64,000 nucleotides of DNA from Anaerolineae bacterium (GTDB lineage Bacteria > Pseudomonadota > Alphaproteobacteria > DSM-16000 > Inquilinaceae), in the NCBI GenBank assembly GCA_028285185.1, contig JANQQD010000101.1, positions 1-64,000 on the forward strand, in the 5' to 3' direction. The stretch's first letter is position 1, and every line of letters begins with the position of its first letter. A model generated the notes under the pieces. That model was given only the letters and a program-made list of their open reading frames with translations. It did no database searches and was not told the origin of the DNA. The translations under genes and the position numbers were made by a program. Of this stretch, positions 54,886 to 63,569 are shown one piece after another.

Positions 54886-56066
54886 CAGGGGAATCGCATT
54901 TGGGATTTTTCCTGGTGTTGCGGATCGCAGTGAGATGGATTCTGCAGGTGTCTCCACAGATTGGGGGCGACCTTGGAGCATCTCATCTCGGTGTTTTCGG
55001 CGGTGGAAGATCCTCGTGCGGCGAACGCACGACACGATCTTTCGGAGATCCTGTTCATTGCGCTGGCGGGCGCCCTGTGCGGGGCGGAGAGCTGCGCGGA
55101 CATGGCGGAGTTTGGGGCGGCCAAGGAGCGCCTGTTGCGGCAGGTCCTGCGCCTGGAGCACGGGATTCCGAGCCACGATACCTTCAGCCGGGTGTTTCGG
55201 CTGCTCGATCCGGAGGCCTTCGAGGCGGCGTTCCGCCGCTTCATGGCAGGCATTGCCCGGGCGCTCGGTGGCGTGGTGGCAATCGACGGCAAGGCACTAC
55301 GCGGGGCCTTCGAGCGGGGCCAGCGGACGACGCCGCTGCATCTGGTCAACGTCTGGGCGGCCGAACAGCGCCTGGCCCTGGCGCAGCGCCTGGCACCCGG
55401 CCGCAACGAGGTGGCCGGCGCGCTGGAGATCATCGAGCTGCTGTCGCTCGGGGGCTGCACCGTCACGGCCGACGCCCTGCACTGCCACGCCAAGATGGCG
55501 CAGGCCATCCTCAAGCGGGGTGGGGCATACGTGCTGGCGCTCAAGGAGAACCAGAGTGCGTTGTTCGCCGAGGCCGTCGCCCGCTTCGACGATCCGGCCA
55601 GCGCGGAGCACTTCGCCGAGCACCGCGTCAAGAGCCACGACCGGATCGAGCAACGCAGGGCCGTTGTGCTGCCCGCTGCCGAGCTGGCACAGCGCCATGG
55701 CTTTCCCGGCATCCAGGCCGTCGCCCGGGTCGAGGCCCTACGCCAGCCCACCGCCAAGGAAGCCGTCGTCAAAGTGCGCCACTTCCTGCTGTCCCAGCCG
55801 CTCACCGCCGAACGCCTGTTGCAGGTCGTGCGCAGCCACTGGACGATCGAGAACCAGCTCCACTGGGTGCTCGATGTCGTCTTCGACGAGGACCGCGCCA
55901 GATCCCGGAAGGGCAACGGACCGCAGAACCTCGCCATCCTGCGAAAGCTCGCCCTCAATCTGCTCAGAGCCGACCAGAGCAAGTCCTCGATCAGAAGAAA
56001 GATCAAACGTGCCGGATGGGACGACGACTTCCTTCTCTCCCTCTTTTCCCAAATGCGATAGCCCTG
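54886..56066 (+). mobile_element. ISAs1-family insertion sequence, 1,181 bp
   Basis: Terminal inverted repeats CAGGGGAATCGCATTTGGGA (54886-54905) and the inverse of CAGGGCTATCGCATTTGGGA (56047-56066) match at 18 of 20 positions and begin with the CAGGG typical of ISAs1. One intact transposase fills the interior; its stop lies inside the right repeat. TGATGGG occurs directly before the left end and again 4 nt beyond the right end, so a target duplication is possible but not clean. Confidence 0.88.
54961..56061 (+). CDS. ISAs1-family (H-repeat-associated type) transposase
   Basis: A 366-residue DDE transposase. The N-terminal SVFSAVEDPRAANARHDLSEILFIALAGALCGAES is diagnostic of the ISAs1/H-repeat-associated family. 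Catalytic acidic residues are plausibly in VVAIDGKALRGA and ADALHCHAKM, with a late Glu in HWTIENQLHWVLDVVFDED. The frame is open throughout. The TTG start is the best candidate; no ATG is available upstream in frame. Confidence 0.92.
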   Translation: MGATLEHLISVFSAVEDPRAANARHDLSEILFIALAGALCGAESCADMAEFGAAKERLLRQVLRLEHGIPSHDTFSRVFRLLDPEAFEAAFRRFMAGIARALGGVVAIDGKALRGAFERGQRTTPLHLVNVWAAEQRLALAQRLAPGRNEVAGALEIIELLSLGGCTVTADALHCHAKMAQAILKRGGAYVLALKENQSALFAEAVARFDDPASAEHFAEHRVKSHDRIEQRRAVVLPAAELAQRHGFPGIQAVARVEALRQPTAKEAVVKVRHFLLSQPLTAERLLQVVRSHWTIENQLHWVLDVVFDEDRARSRKGNGPQNLAILRKLALNLLRADQSKSSIRRKIKRAGWDDDFLLSLFSQMR

Positions 56067-56484
56067 CGCCTGATGGGGGTCAGCGCCTGCCGCAAACGCC
56101 GATATTGGGGATTATCATAAAATTAATCGAAAATTCGCGTTGCGAACTAATGCGGGTGCTGTTAAGTTCCGCCCAAATTCTCGTGGCGTCATGGGAAGTC
56201 GAGGCTGCGGTCGGTGGCCGCATGCATGATAAATGAGTACAAGATACAGCAGGCTGGGAGCTACTGCGAAGAATTCGCTGTTGAAATAGGCAGCGTTTCA
56301 CACTGCGAAACATGCAGGGCCCGCGCGACTATTTCGACTTGACGATAGGACTCTTACTCACCCCATTCGCCTGAGCGCCCTTGTTTTACCGATCCTGTGG
56401 GCATGCCAGCTCGCCGGAAAGGATCTCGTTTGCGCGTTCGCAGACAGAACATGGGTCCGGCGATCGAACATGGAGAACAGGTCG
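56067..56484. other. Gene-free, relatively AT-rich intergenic region
   Basis: 418 nt without a credible gene between the IS and the RTX-like gene, AT-richer than its neighbourhood (especially 56100-56180). It holds an inverted repeat GTTTCACACTGCGAAAC (56295-56311), TTGACG at about 56338 without a convincing -10 partner, and presumably the promoter for the RTX-like gene. Confidence 0.5.
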
Positions 56485-58101
56485 ATGGCAAAAAGCACGG
56501 ATCAGGTGATCGTGGATCTGATTGAAGCCGGCATCATCGATGCCGGCGATGTCTTGGAAGCCAACCCCAACAAGGAACGCGATCAAGTCGTAGAGGCAGA
56601 TGCCAACGGCACGCTCAACGGCGGCGACGGTGACGACACCTATCTCGGCAAGGACGGCCAGGAGGAGACCTTCTTCTTCGACGGGCGTCACGACAACAAC
56701 GACGAAGGCCGCCACGTCAACGTCGTGCAGAATTTCAGCTTCGAGGAAGACACGCTGCGGTTCCGCCTGGACGGCGGGTTCTTCAAGGACGAAGACGGGA
56801 CGAAGATCGAGCAGTCGACCAATGGAAACCAGGCCGCGTTCGATACTGCCCGTGATTTCGCCGACCTGATGCTGCATCTGAACTCGCTGGGCGGGGAGCA
56901 GGAGGAGATTGCCGCCGCCGAAGTCGCCGACAACACGGCCGCCAATGGCAAGGTCGACGGGAGCTACCGCAAGTCCCTCAAGAGCGAGACGACCCAGGGC
57001 AGCTTCGTTTCGGTCGTCGACGGTCACATCGTCATGAACTTCGACGATGGCTCCGGCAATGGCGAGACCGTCGACAAGTGGGGAAACTTCGTCACCAACG
57101 ACGTGATGATCGTCTTCGAGAATTTCGAAAAGAAGCTCGCCGCGCAGTTTGCCAATGAACTGGGCTATTCCGCCGAATTCGCCAGCGCGCAGGACAGCGT
57201 GCACATCGCCCCGGTCACCGGCGGCACCCTGGAAGGCGGCGATGGCGACAATCTTTTCATCATGTCGAACGGAATCGATAAAGTTAAGTTTCAGCGTGGC
57301 TTCAACAACAATGACGAAAGCAAGCACGTAAACATCGTGCACGGGTTCGACCTGGCCGAGGACAAGCTGACATTCGACAGCGACTTCAACGGCCTCTTCA
57401 CCATCGGCGCGACCACCGGCAACGGGAAGTTCGCCACCTTCGAAGGCGCGGACGGCATCGCCGCCCTGCTGGCCACGGTGTCGACCGTCAGCAATGTCGA
57501 CGACAGCACCGGCGATCTGCATTTCGACATACAGTTGAAGGGCGGCGATCCGATGACCGTGGTTCTGACCAACACCACGCTCGACGACGTCTACTCGACC
57601 GCCGCCGAGTCGGTTTGGGAGGCTCTGGTCGATTCCGGCGCCTTCGCCGCAGGTGAAGTGCCGCCGCCGGTGAAGAACCAGGACAACATCATCTTTGATA
57701 CCAATGGCAGCGGCAAGGGCGACGACATTCTGATCGCCACCGCCGCCGCCGATACGTTCAACTTCCAAAGCGGCAGCGGTCGCGAGGATGGCACTGGCGG
57801 CACCAATGACGGCGATGCCCATGTCAAAGTGATCATCGGGTTCAACACCGACGATGAGATGTCGTTCCGAATCGACGGCGGCTTCTTTGCCGATTCGATC
57901 TTCAAGACCATCAACAACAACCAGGGCAAGGTCACCTACGATCAGATCGACGAATTCGCCGATTTCCTGAATTCCAAGGGCGGCGACAATGGCGCGATCT
58001 ACGACGCAGAGACCAATTCGACGATCCTGACCCTGGCCGACACTGGGGCCACCAGCGATGGGTTCCACATCGTCCTGTGGGATTCCGGCGACCTGTTCTG
58101 A
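56485..58101 (+). CDS. Acidic three-repeat RTX-like protein, probably type I-secreted
   Basis: A 538-residue, very acidic, Cys-free protein of three related modules starting near residues 46, 251 and 408. Each opens with a single RTX-type nonapeptide (GGDGDDTYL, GGDGDNLFI, GSGKGDDIL), then an aromatic strand, a NNDE/NDGD-containing loop and a strand such as RFRLDGGFF. There is no N-terminal signal. The C-terminus ends LWDSGDLF, acidic followed by hydrophobic residues, like type I secretion signals. Ca-binding secreted or surface protein is the likely class; no T1SS genes are nearby. Start at 56485 has GGAG 9 nt upstream; ATG at 56470 lacks one. Followed by a strong terminator. Confidence 0.8.
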   Translation: MAKSTDQVIVDLIEAGIIDAGDVLEANPNKERDQVVEADANGTLNGGDGDDTYLGKDGQEETFFFDGRHDNNDEGRHVNVVQNFSFEEDTLRFRLDGGFFKDEDGTKIEQSTNGNQAAFDTARDFADLMLHLNSLGGEQEEIAAAEVADNTAANGKVDGSYRKSLKSETTQGSFVSVVDGHIVMNFDDGSGNGETVDKWGNFVTNDVMIVFENFEKKLAAQFANELGYSAEFASAQDSVHIAPVTGGTLEGGDGDNLFIMSNGIDKVKFQRGFNNNDESKHVNIVHGFDLAEDKLTFDSDFNGLFTIGATTGNGKFATFEGADGIAALLATVSTVSNVDDSTGDLHFDIQLKGGDPMTVVLTNTTLDDVYSTAAESVWEALVDSGAFAAGEVPPPVKNQDNIIFDTNGSGKGDDILIATAAADTFNFQSGSGREDGTGGTNDGDAHVKVIIGFNTDDEMSFRIDGGFFADSIFKTINNNQGKVTYDQIDEFADFLNSKGGDNGAIYDAETNSTILTLADTGATSDGFHIVLWDSGDLF

Positions 58102-58120
58102 TCCGTTTCACTCACGCAGG

Positions 58121-58150
58121 AAGGGGCCGCGCGGTCAGCGCGGCCCTTTT
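58121..58150 (+). terminator. Intrinsic terminator of the RTX-like gene
   Basis: GGGCCGCGC, loop GGTCA, GCGCGGCCC, then TTTT: a 9-bp perfect stem (extendable by A-T/G-U pairs) with a T-run, 20 nt after the stop codon. Confidence 0.85.
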
Positions 58151-58272
58151 CGCTCAGCCGATGATCGTGTGGCCGGCCAGCCCAGACGCGAACCCTTTCA
58201 ATCATCACCGATCCTGCTTCCGGTATCTCGGTACGAGGGCGCGGCTGGCGTCGTCGCGCGACCAACCTTCAG

Positions 58273-58341
58273 CAGCGGGTCGACGCTCACGGTAAAAGGA
58301 ACCACTCCTTCGATCTCTGGAACACAGGCAACCTCCTCTGA
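58273..58341 (+). pseudogene. 3' remnant of a second RTX-like paralogue
   Basis: The end of the frame (stop at 58339) reads SFDLWNTGNLL, closely resembling the intact upstream protein's end FHIVLWDSGDLF. Just before, in another frame, SSGSTLTVKG parallels NSTILTLADTG, so the piece is frameshifted. Like the intact gene it is followed closely by an intrinsic terminator. No upstream part of a paralogue is recognisable, so this looks like a decayed tandem copy. The match is short, so moderate confidence. Confidence 0.5.
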
Positions 58342-58363
58342 CATCGTCCGGTCGGCCCTGATC

Positions 58364-58395
58364 GAGCCGCCATGAAGGAGCGGCTCTCTTTTTCT
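58364..58395 (+). terminator. Intrinsic terminator after the paralogue remnant
   Basis: GAGCCGC, 9-nt loop, GCGGCTC, then TCTTTTTCT: 7-bp stem and T-run on the + strand. There is no intact + strand gene before it except the RTX-like gene, which has its own terminator, supporting the view that a second gene once ended here. Confidence 0.75.
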
Positions 58396-58462
58396 GCATC
58401 TTGCCCGGATCGGTAAAGAGAGGCTCGCTCGGATCGTCTTCGAACACGCATCCCGCGCCGCA

Positions 58463-59242
58463 TCACCGCCGGAACAGTGAGACGATATCCTGCGTGCCCT
58501 GGTCGGGTTGCCGGCCGACGCAGCGGGCCGTGCCGTCTTCCAGGCGTTCGCATTCGTTGACGATGCGGAAAATGCGGAAACCGCCGGTACACTCGATATC
58601 GGTTTGGTCCTCGAGACGCAGGTTGCCGTTGTCGAGGAACTGTGCGGTCAGTTCCCCGTGGCAGGTCGTACCGTCCTCGAACACGATCGTCTGATTGCCG
58701 TTGCCGGCTTCATCGAAACAGATCTGCCAGTCCTCCACACCATAGAGCTCGTTGCTGGCCACATCGGTAATCTCGATGCCGGAGATCAGGCTCCAGCACC
58801 CCTCCAGGAACGTCACGTCCCGGTCTTCCCAGTCCTGTTCGGTGATCTGTACCACTTCCGCGGGCGGCTCCTCGGGCACGATGACCTCCGCAACGGGCGG
58901 CGGATTGACGGCCGGCTGCTGCGGCACCGGGCAGTCGGGCGCAGCCGCCAAAGTGAGCCTCAACTGATCCAGCCGCTCCTCCAGCATCCGCTGGCGCGTG
59001 CGCTCCCTTTCCAGCGGGGAAAGGTCGGGGGCGGCCGCGGCGGGTGCAGGACAGAAGTCGAACAGCAGCCGATTGCCGCCAGGGAGGCCGATGCCGCAGG
59101 CCCCGAGGCTGAGATAGGCGCCCACCACCATCATCACAGCCAAGAAGCCCCAGAGAACGAGGGTCTGCCAGGCGGCCGTTCGATTCTGCGGTGTGCCTGT
59201 GCCGGATCCCACTATGGCCCCCAAGTCCAACGATGGTCGCAC
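58463..59242 (-). CDS. Membrane-anchored protein with SrfA-like C-terminal domain (copy 1)
   Basis: A 259-residue protein. A TM anchor spans about residues 27-48 (LVLWGFLAVMMVVGAYLSL), followed by CGIGLPGGNRLLFDFC. A coiled-coil-like helix (PLERERTRQRMLEERLDQLRLTL) ends APDCPVP, then a Pro/Glu-rich linker and a C-terminal domain FLEGCWSL to CFDEAGNGNQTIVFEDGTTC. From memory that last domain resembles the C-terminus of SrfA-type proteins. It is a paralogue of the next upstream gene. GTG start. Function unknown; periplasmic C-terminus expected. Confidence 0.75.
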   Translation of the reverse strand: MRPSLDLGAIVGSGTGTPQNRTAAWQTLVLWGFLAVMMVVGAYLSLGACGIGLPGGNRLLFDFCPAPAAAAPDLSPLERERTRQRMLEERLDQLRLTLAAAPDCPVPQQPAVNPPPVAEVIVPEEPPAEVVQITEQDWEDRDVTFLEGCWSLISGIEITDVASNELYGVEDWQICFDEAGNGNQTIVFEDGTTCHGELTAQFLDNGNLRLEDQTDIECTGGFRIFRIVNECERLEDGTARCVGRQPDQGTQDIVSLFRR

Positions 59243-59261
59243 AGGCGAACCATCTCTCTAA

Positions 59262-60173
59262 TCAGACGCGATGCAGGTTCACGACCCACCGGACATCCCC
59301 ATCGGATTCGCCGCTGCATTGGGCCACACCGCCACCCCCGCCGGCGCAGTCCAGCCGATCCTGGAACCAGAGCGTGCCGTCGTTGCAGACCGTATTGGCA
59401 TCCCAGATGCGCAAGCGGCCGCCGGGCAGGATCTCGACGCGCGCAGGTGCGGTGCAGGCGATCCCGCTGCGACGGAAGGTCAGCGACCCGCGGCCTTGCG
59501 CATCGAAGCAATAGGTGGACGTACCGGGAGATCCTTGTGCCGGCGAATGGCGAAACGGGTCTGTGCGCCAGCAGCCTGCGAGAAAGGCGAGATCTCCCGT
59601 GCGGTCAACGTCGTCCGGAATCCTCAGCCTGTCATCCGGCGGCGCAGGGTCGGGTTCGGGTGGCGGCGGCGGCACCGGCCGCGGCGGAGCGGCCGGCCGG
59701 GTGCCGGGCTGGGGCGGCTCGAAGGGCGGCGCGGCGGCCAACTCAGGCTCCGGTGGCGGGTCGGGTTCGGGCGGCGGGGCCGGGTCGGGGGCGACAGGCA
59801 GGGGTGCCGGCGTGGCCGGGGGTGGAACTGCGGCTGTTTCCGGCGACACTTCCCTGGGCGGGCAGTCGGGAACCCGCGCGAGCTGCAGCTGCAATCGATG
59901 CAGCTCGCGCTCGAGTATCCGTTGGCTTGCCATCGCTTCCAGCAGGTCCGGCCGGTTCGACTGCGGTTCCGCTGCCGGTGACTGGCAAAAGTTCAGTACG
60001 CTGCCACCCCATGGCAGGGCCACGCCGCAGGCCGGGGTGACAGCTGCCGCCACTGCGGCGGCGGTCAGTGCGAGACCCAGCCACAAGAGTCTGCCGAGCC
60101 AGGGTGCGGAGCGCTGTCCGTTCGGTTCGATCGTGCTGGGTCGTAAGCCTGCCACTTGACCGGGATCCTGCAA
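59262..60173 (-). CDS. Membrane-anchored protein with SrfA-like C-terminal domain (copy 2)
   Basis: A protein of up to 303 residues with the same order as the neighbouring paralogue. It has a TM anchor (LLWLGLALTAAAVAAAV), CGVALPWGGSVLNFC, a helix with ASQRILERELHRLQLQLARVPDCP, an exceptionally long Pro-rich linker (about residues 110-185, PPPEPDPPPEPE-like), and a C-terminal FLAGCWRTDP to CFDAQGRGSLTF domain with further Cys pairs. The linker would span peptidoglycan or hold the domain away from the membrane. TTG start at 60173 or GTG at 60155. Same strand as copy 1, 19 nt apart, one operon. Confidence 0.75.
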   Translation of the reverse strand: MQDPGQVAGLRPSTIEPNGQRSAPWLGRLLWLGLALTAAAVAAAVTPACGVALPWGGSVLNFCQSPAAEPQSNRPDLLEAMASQRILERELHRLQLQLARVPDCPPREVSPETAAVPPPATPAPLPVAPDPAPPPEPDPPPEPELAAAPPFEPPQPGTRPAAPPRPVPPPPPEPDPAPPDDRLRIPDDVDRTGDLAFLAGCWRTDPFRHSPAQGSPGTSTYCFDAQGRGSLTFRRSGIACTAPARVEILPGGRLRIWDANTVCNDGTLWFQDRLDCAGGGGGVAQCSGESDGDVRWVVNLHRV

Positions 60174-60305
60174 CGAAACGGCATCAGAGATGAAACTCGC
60201 GAGCGGGCGTGGCAGAAACGGGGCATGGATACGGCCGACACGGCGAATGCCGCCGTCTTGGGGCCTTGGCCATCAGCGGGCCACGGCACGACAGGGAGAC
60301 AGTAG

Positions 60306-61535
60306 ATGAGCGAACCCCGCATCAATGCCGACAGGCTTTGGGCGACCATCATGGAGACGGCGGCATTCGGGGCGACACCGCTCGGCGGGGTGCGCCGCCT
60401 TGCGCTGAGCGAGGAAGATCGGCAGGTGCGGGACTGGTTCGTGGACGCCTGCAAGGCGGCCGGTTGCGAGATCACCATCGACACCATGGGCAGCATCTAT
60501 GCCAAACGGCCGGGCACCAACGCCGACGCCCCACCCGTAGCCTGCGGGTCGCATCTCGACACGCAGCCCAGCGGCGGCAAGTTCGACGGCATCCTGGGTG
60601 TGCTGGCAGGGCTCGAAGTGATCCGTGCCCTTAATGATGCTCAGGTCGAGACCGCCGCACCGACAATGGTGATCAACTGGACGAATGAGGAAGGCGCACG
60701 GTTCGCGCCGGGCCTGCTCGCCTCAGGCGTGTTCGCCGGGGTGGCAGACCAGGCGGAAGCGTTCGCGGTGACGGACCGCGACGGTGTGCGCTTTGGCGAT
60801 GCCCTCGCAGCGATCGGCTATGGCGGGTCGGTTCATCCCCAAGCGATGGAGCTTGCGGCCTATTACGAAATGCATATCGAACAGGGACCGATCCTGGAGG
60901 CCGAAGGCAAGACGATCGGCATCGTTGAGGGCGCTCAGGGCAGCCGCTGGTACCGGATCCATGTGACCGGCCGCGATTCCCATGCCGGGACCACGCCCAT
61001 GTCGATGCGCCGCGATGCCATGCAGGGTGCGGCCCGGCTGATCAGCTCGGTCGCCTCCATCGCGCTGGAGCACGAGAATGCCGTTGGCACCGTCGGCATC
61101 GTCGAAGCCGGCCCGGGTTCGATCAACGTGGTGCCTGGCTCGGCCCGCTTCACCGTCGATATGCGCCACCCTGACGACAATGTGCTGGCAGCCATGGACC
61201 GGTCCCTGCGCAGTGCTGCGGCGGAACTCGCCGAAGACCGCCGGCTTGGCGTCGAGGTCGACCAGATCTGGCATTCGCCGCCGGTGGCCTTCGACCCGGC
61301 CTGCGTCGGTCGCGTCCGGGACGGCGCAGTCGCCGGCGGGCACAGCCATCGGGAAATCGTCAGCGGTGCCGGGCATGACGCTTGCTATGCCGCGCGCCGT
61401 GTGCCCACCGGGATGATCTTCATTCCGTGCGAGGGAGGGCTGAGCCACAACGAAAAAGAGAACGCCCGGTACGAAGATGTGGCCGCCGGCGCGGACGTCT
61501 TAATGCGTGCGATGCTGGCGACGACGGCCGGATGA
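60306..61535 (+). CDS. hyuC: N-carbamoyl-L-amino-acid hydrolase/beta-ureidopropionase-type M20 amidase
   Basis: A 409-residue Zn/Mn-dependent amidase of the AmaB/HyuC/AllC group. Metal ligands are seen in GSHLDTQPSGGKFDG (His, Asp), TNEEGARF (Glu), YYEMHIEQGPIL (His) and GLSHNE (His). SGAGHDACYAAR is a family hallmark. It hydrolyses N-carbamoyl amino acids or ureido acids to amino acid, CO2 and ammonia, the step after hydantoin ring opening. It is 15 kb from the nearest hyuAB pair, so functional linkage is only suggested. The substrate range is unknown. Confidence 0.9.
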   Translation: MSEPRINADRLWATIMETAAFGATPLGGVRRLALSEEDRQVRDWFVDACKAAGCEITIDTMGSIYAKRPGTNADAPPVACGSHLDTQPSGGKFDGILGVLAGLEVIRALNDAQVETAAPTMVINWTNEEGARFAPGLLASGVFAGVADQAEAFAVTDRDGVRFGDALAAIGYGGSVHPQAMELAAYYEMHIEQGPILEAEGKTIGIVEGAQGSRWYRIHVTGRDSHAGTTPMSMRRDAMQGAARLISSVASIALEHENAVGTVGIVEAGPGSINVVPGSARFTVDMRHPDDNVLAAMDRSLRSAAAELAEDRRLGVEVDQIWHSPPVAFDPACVGRVRDGAVAGGHSHREIVSGAGHDACYAARRVPTGMIFIPCEGGLSHNEKENARYEDVAAGADVLMRAMLATTAG

Positions 61536-61630
61536 GTCGCATATGCCGGCAGCGCGAAACATTTTTCATCAAGAATTAATTTCGATGTCATAGCGTTTCC
61601 CGATCGGCGCCTGTGGGGAAACATTCTGTT

Positions 61631-63013
61631 ATGGAAGTGCGGATTGAGCAGCTGATATCGGCTGTCGCGGAAGACGTCGGTAAGCTGGGGATCGAGATCA
61701 CCGACGTTGCCGGCAATGTCGACAACGTCGCCCTGCGCACGCAGGGTCAGACCAAGAGTTTTGCGGAGATCCGGAATTCGGCCGACCGAATCAGCGAGAT
61801 TGAGCGCAGTCTGACGGAAACCGCTAAGACCACCTACAGCTCCGCCCGCGCCGCAGCGGAAAAGATGGCGGACTCCTCCGACCAGGTCGGCCGGGCGCTG
61901 GAGGATATCCGCGATCTGGTGCAGCTGGTAACGGATGCCGAAGCACGCCTGACCGGCTTCCAGGATGCGTTGGAACGCGTTTCGAAGGTGGCGGCGTCGA
62001 TCGAGGGCATCGCCAAGCAGACCAACCTACTGGCGCTGAACGCAACCATCGAGGCCGCGCGGGCTGGGGCCGCCGGGCGCGGGTTCGCGGTCGTGGCCGG
62101 CGAGGTCAAGGCGCTGGCAGGCCAGACAGCCTCGGCGACGGCCGAGATCGACGGCACGCTGAAGGAACTGACCGAACAGGCGCGTAGTATCGTGGAAGGC
62201 ATTGATGGCGGCATGCAGCGGGCAGAGGCGGTCCGTGAAGGCACAGGTGCCATCGCCGTTGTGATCGAAGACGTCGGCCAGTCGATGCGAGGGCTCGAGA
62301 GCCAGGCGACCGCCATCGAGGCGGCCACGGCCGAGATTGACGGGAACTGCAGGGTATTCCACGACAAGGTGGAGGCGCTGAACGAGGATCTCGGATGCAC
62401 CTCGCAGGACCTGGATGAGGCACGCAACCGGCTGAATGCACTGGTCGATCTGAGCGAGCACTTGGTGGGGCTGACCGCGGGATCTGGAGTGGAAACGGTC
62501 GACAGCCCGTTCATCAAGGCGGCCCAAGACGCAGCCGACGCGATCCGGCAGGCGTTCGAAGAGGCGCTGGATCGCGGCGAGGTGAAGGGATCCGACCTGT
62601 TCGACGAGCAGTATGAGGAGATCCCAGGCACCAATCCCATACAGTTCCGCACGCGGTTTACCGAGTTCACCGACCGCACCCTGCCGGCCATCCAGGAAGC
62701 GCTTCTGGCGTCCGACAGGCGCATCCTGTTCTGTGCGGCAATCGACCGGAATGGCTATCTGCCGACGCACAATCGGAAATTCTCAAGACCCCAATCGGCC
62801 GATGTGCAGTGGAACACCGCCAACTGCCGCAACCGCCGCATCTTCAATGACCGGGTCGGGCTGGCTGCAGGCCGGAACTACAAGGCGTTCTTGTTGCAGA
62901 ACTATCGCCGCGACATGGGCGACGGGAATTTCGTTCTGATGAAGGATATTTCCGCGCCGATCGTCATCCGCGGCCGCCACTGGGGCGGCTTCCGCATCGG
63001 CTATTCGACGTAA
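61631..63013 (+). CDS. Soluble methyl-accepting chemotaxis protein
   Basis: About 460 residues, no TM segment. The signalling hairpin is in the N-terminal half ([43 protein letters not shown], given here as the region around residues 120-165), flanked by coiled coils. The C-terminal ~180 residues form a conserved sensory-type domain ([50 protein letters not shown]) seen in other cytosolic MCPs; the Cys/His-rich NCRNRRIF stretch might bind a cofactor. ATG at 61631 or GTG at 61613 as start. No che genes nearby. Confidence 0.9.
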   Translation: MEVRIEQLISAVAEDVGKLGIEITDVAGNVDNVALRTQGQTKSFAEIRNSADRISEIERSLTETAKTTYSSARAAAEKMADSSDQVGRALEDIRDLVQLVTDAEARLTGFQDALERVSKVAASIEGIAKQTNLLALNATIEAARAGAAGRGFAVVAGEVKALAGQTASATAEIDGTLKELTEQARSIVEGIDGGMQRAEAVREGTGAIAVVIEDVGQSMRGLESQATAIEAATAEIDGNCRVFHDKVEALNEDLGCTSQDLDEARNRLNALVDLSEHLVGLTAGSGVETVDSPFIKAAQDAADAIRQAFEEALDRGEVKGSDLFDEQYEEIPGTNPIQFRTRFTEFTDRTLPAIQEALLASDRRILFCAAIDRNGYLPTHNRKFSRPQSADVQWNTANCRNRRIFNDRVGLAAGRNYKAFLLQNYRRDMGDGNFVLMKDISAPIVIRGRHWGGFRIGYST

Positions 63014-63119
63014 GCTGCCCGTCCCGAAGCCTTGAGGCATCGCGCACGCCCTGGCAAGAGGAGTGCTGGCCGGCATCAACGATGTTGGCGTGGTTCGGGA
63101 AGATCGGGGAGACGGTCGC

Positions 63120-63569
63120 TTGCCCGACATAGTCACCACGGCGGCAGGACGTCGAGCCCTGCAGGTGACCGTTGCCGTGCTTTCGGCCGTGCCGACGACC
63201 ACGGGGTTGGCCGGCGTCGTGTTCGGCCCGGCCGCCTTCGGGCTGGCTGAGGCCGACTCTCCGAGCCTCGACAGCCATGTCCGGTTTCTCTCCGGCGTGT
63301 TCCTGGCGATCGGCCTTTGCTTCTACTCGACCGTTCGCCGCATTGAACGGCACCGAACGCGCTTCCGGCTGGCAGCGGCGGCAGTCTTCCTCGGGGGGCT
63401 TGGCCGACTGCTCTCGCTTATCCTGGTGGGGTCCCCGGAATGGCCACACCTGGTGGGGCTGGCGCTCGAACTGCTAGTGGTCCCGGTCTTGGTTATCTGG
63501 CAGGGCGCGGTGGCGCGCGCAGCGGAAACACAGGCTGCAAAGAACCGCGCCGTGCCCGGCGCCCCTTAA
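63120..63569 (+). CDS. Small DUF4345-like membrane protein
   Basis: A 149-residue protein with about four TM segments (ALQVTVAVLSAVPTTTGLAGVVF, FLSGVFLAIGLCFYST, FLGGLGRLLSLILVG, LALELLVVPVLVIWQ). The layout, with a DSHVRFLSG loop before TM2, recalls DUF4345. The TTG at 63120 has GGGGAGA 8 nt upstream and is preferred over GTG at 63063. Function unknown. Its 3' end overlaps the convergent coiled-coil gene by 4 nt. Confidence 0.7.
   Translation: MPDIVTTAAGRRALQVTVAVLSAVPTTTGLAGVVFGPAAFGLAEADSPSLDSHVRFLSGVFLAIGLCFYSTVRRIERHRTRFRLAAAAVFLGGLGRLLSLILVGSPEWPHLVGLALELLVVPVLVIWQGAVARAAETQAAKNRAVPGAP

Noticed and set aside
56067-56080. Clean target-site duplication for the ISAs1-type element
   Set aside because: TGATGGG occurs on both sides but is offset by 4 nt at the right end, so it cannot be called a duplication from this sequence alone.
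56386-58068. Long minus-strand open frame opposite the RTX-like gene
   Set aside because: It is the mirror of an acidic, Asp/Gly-rich coding sequence. The + strand gene has a ribosome site, modular repeats and a terminator directly downstream, so it is the real one.
58205-58447. Short minus-strand open frame of 80 codons between the RTX-like gene and the SrfA-like pair
   Set aside because: Arg-rich, no ribosome site, and it spans a + strand terminator and the paralogue remnant.
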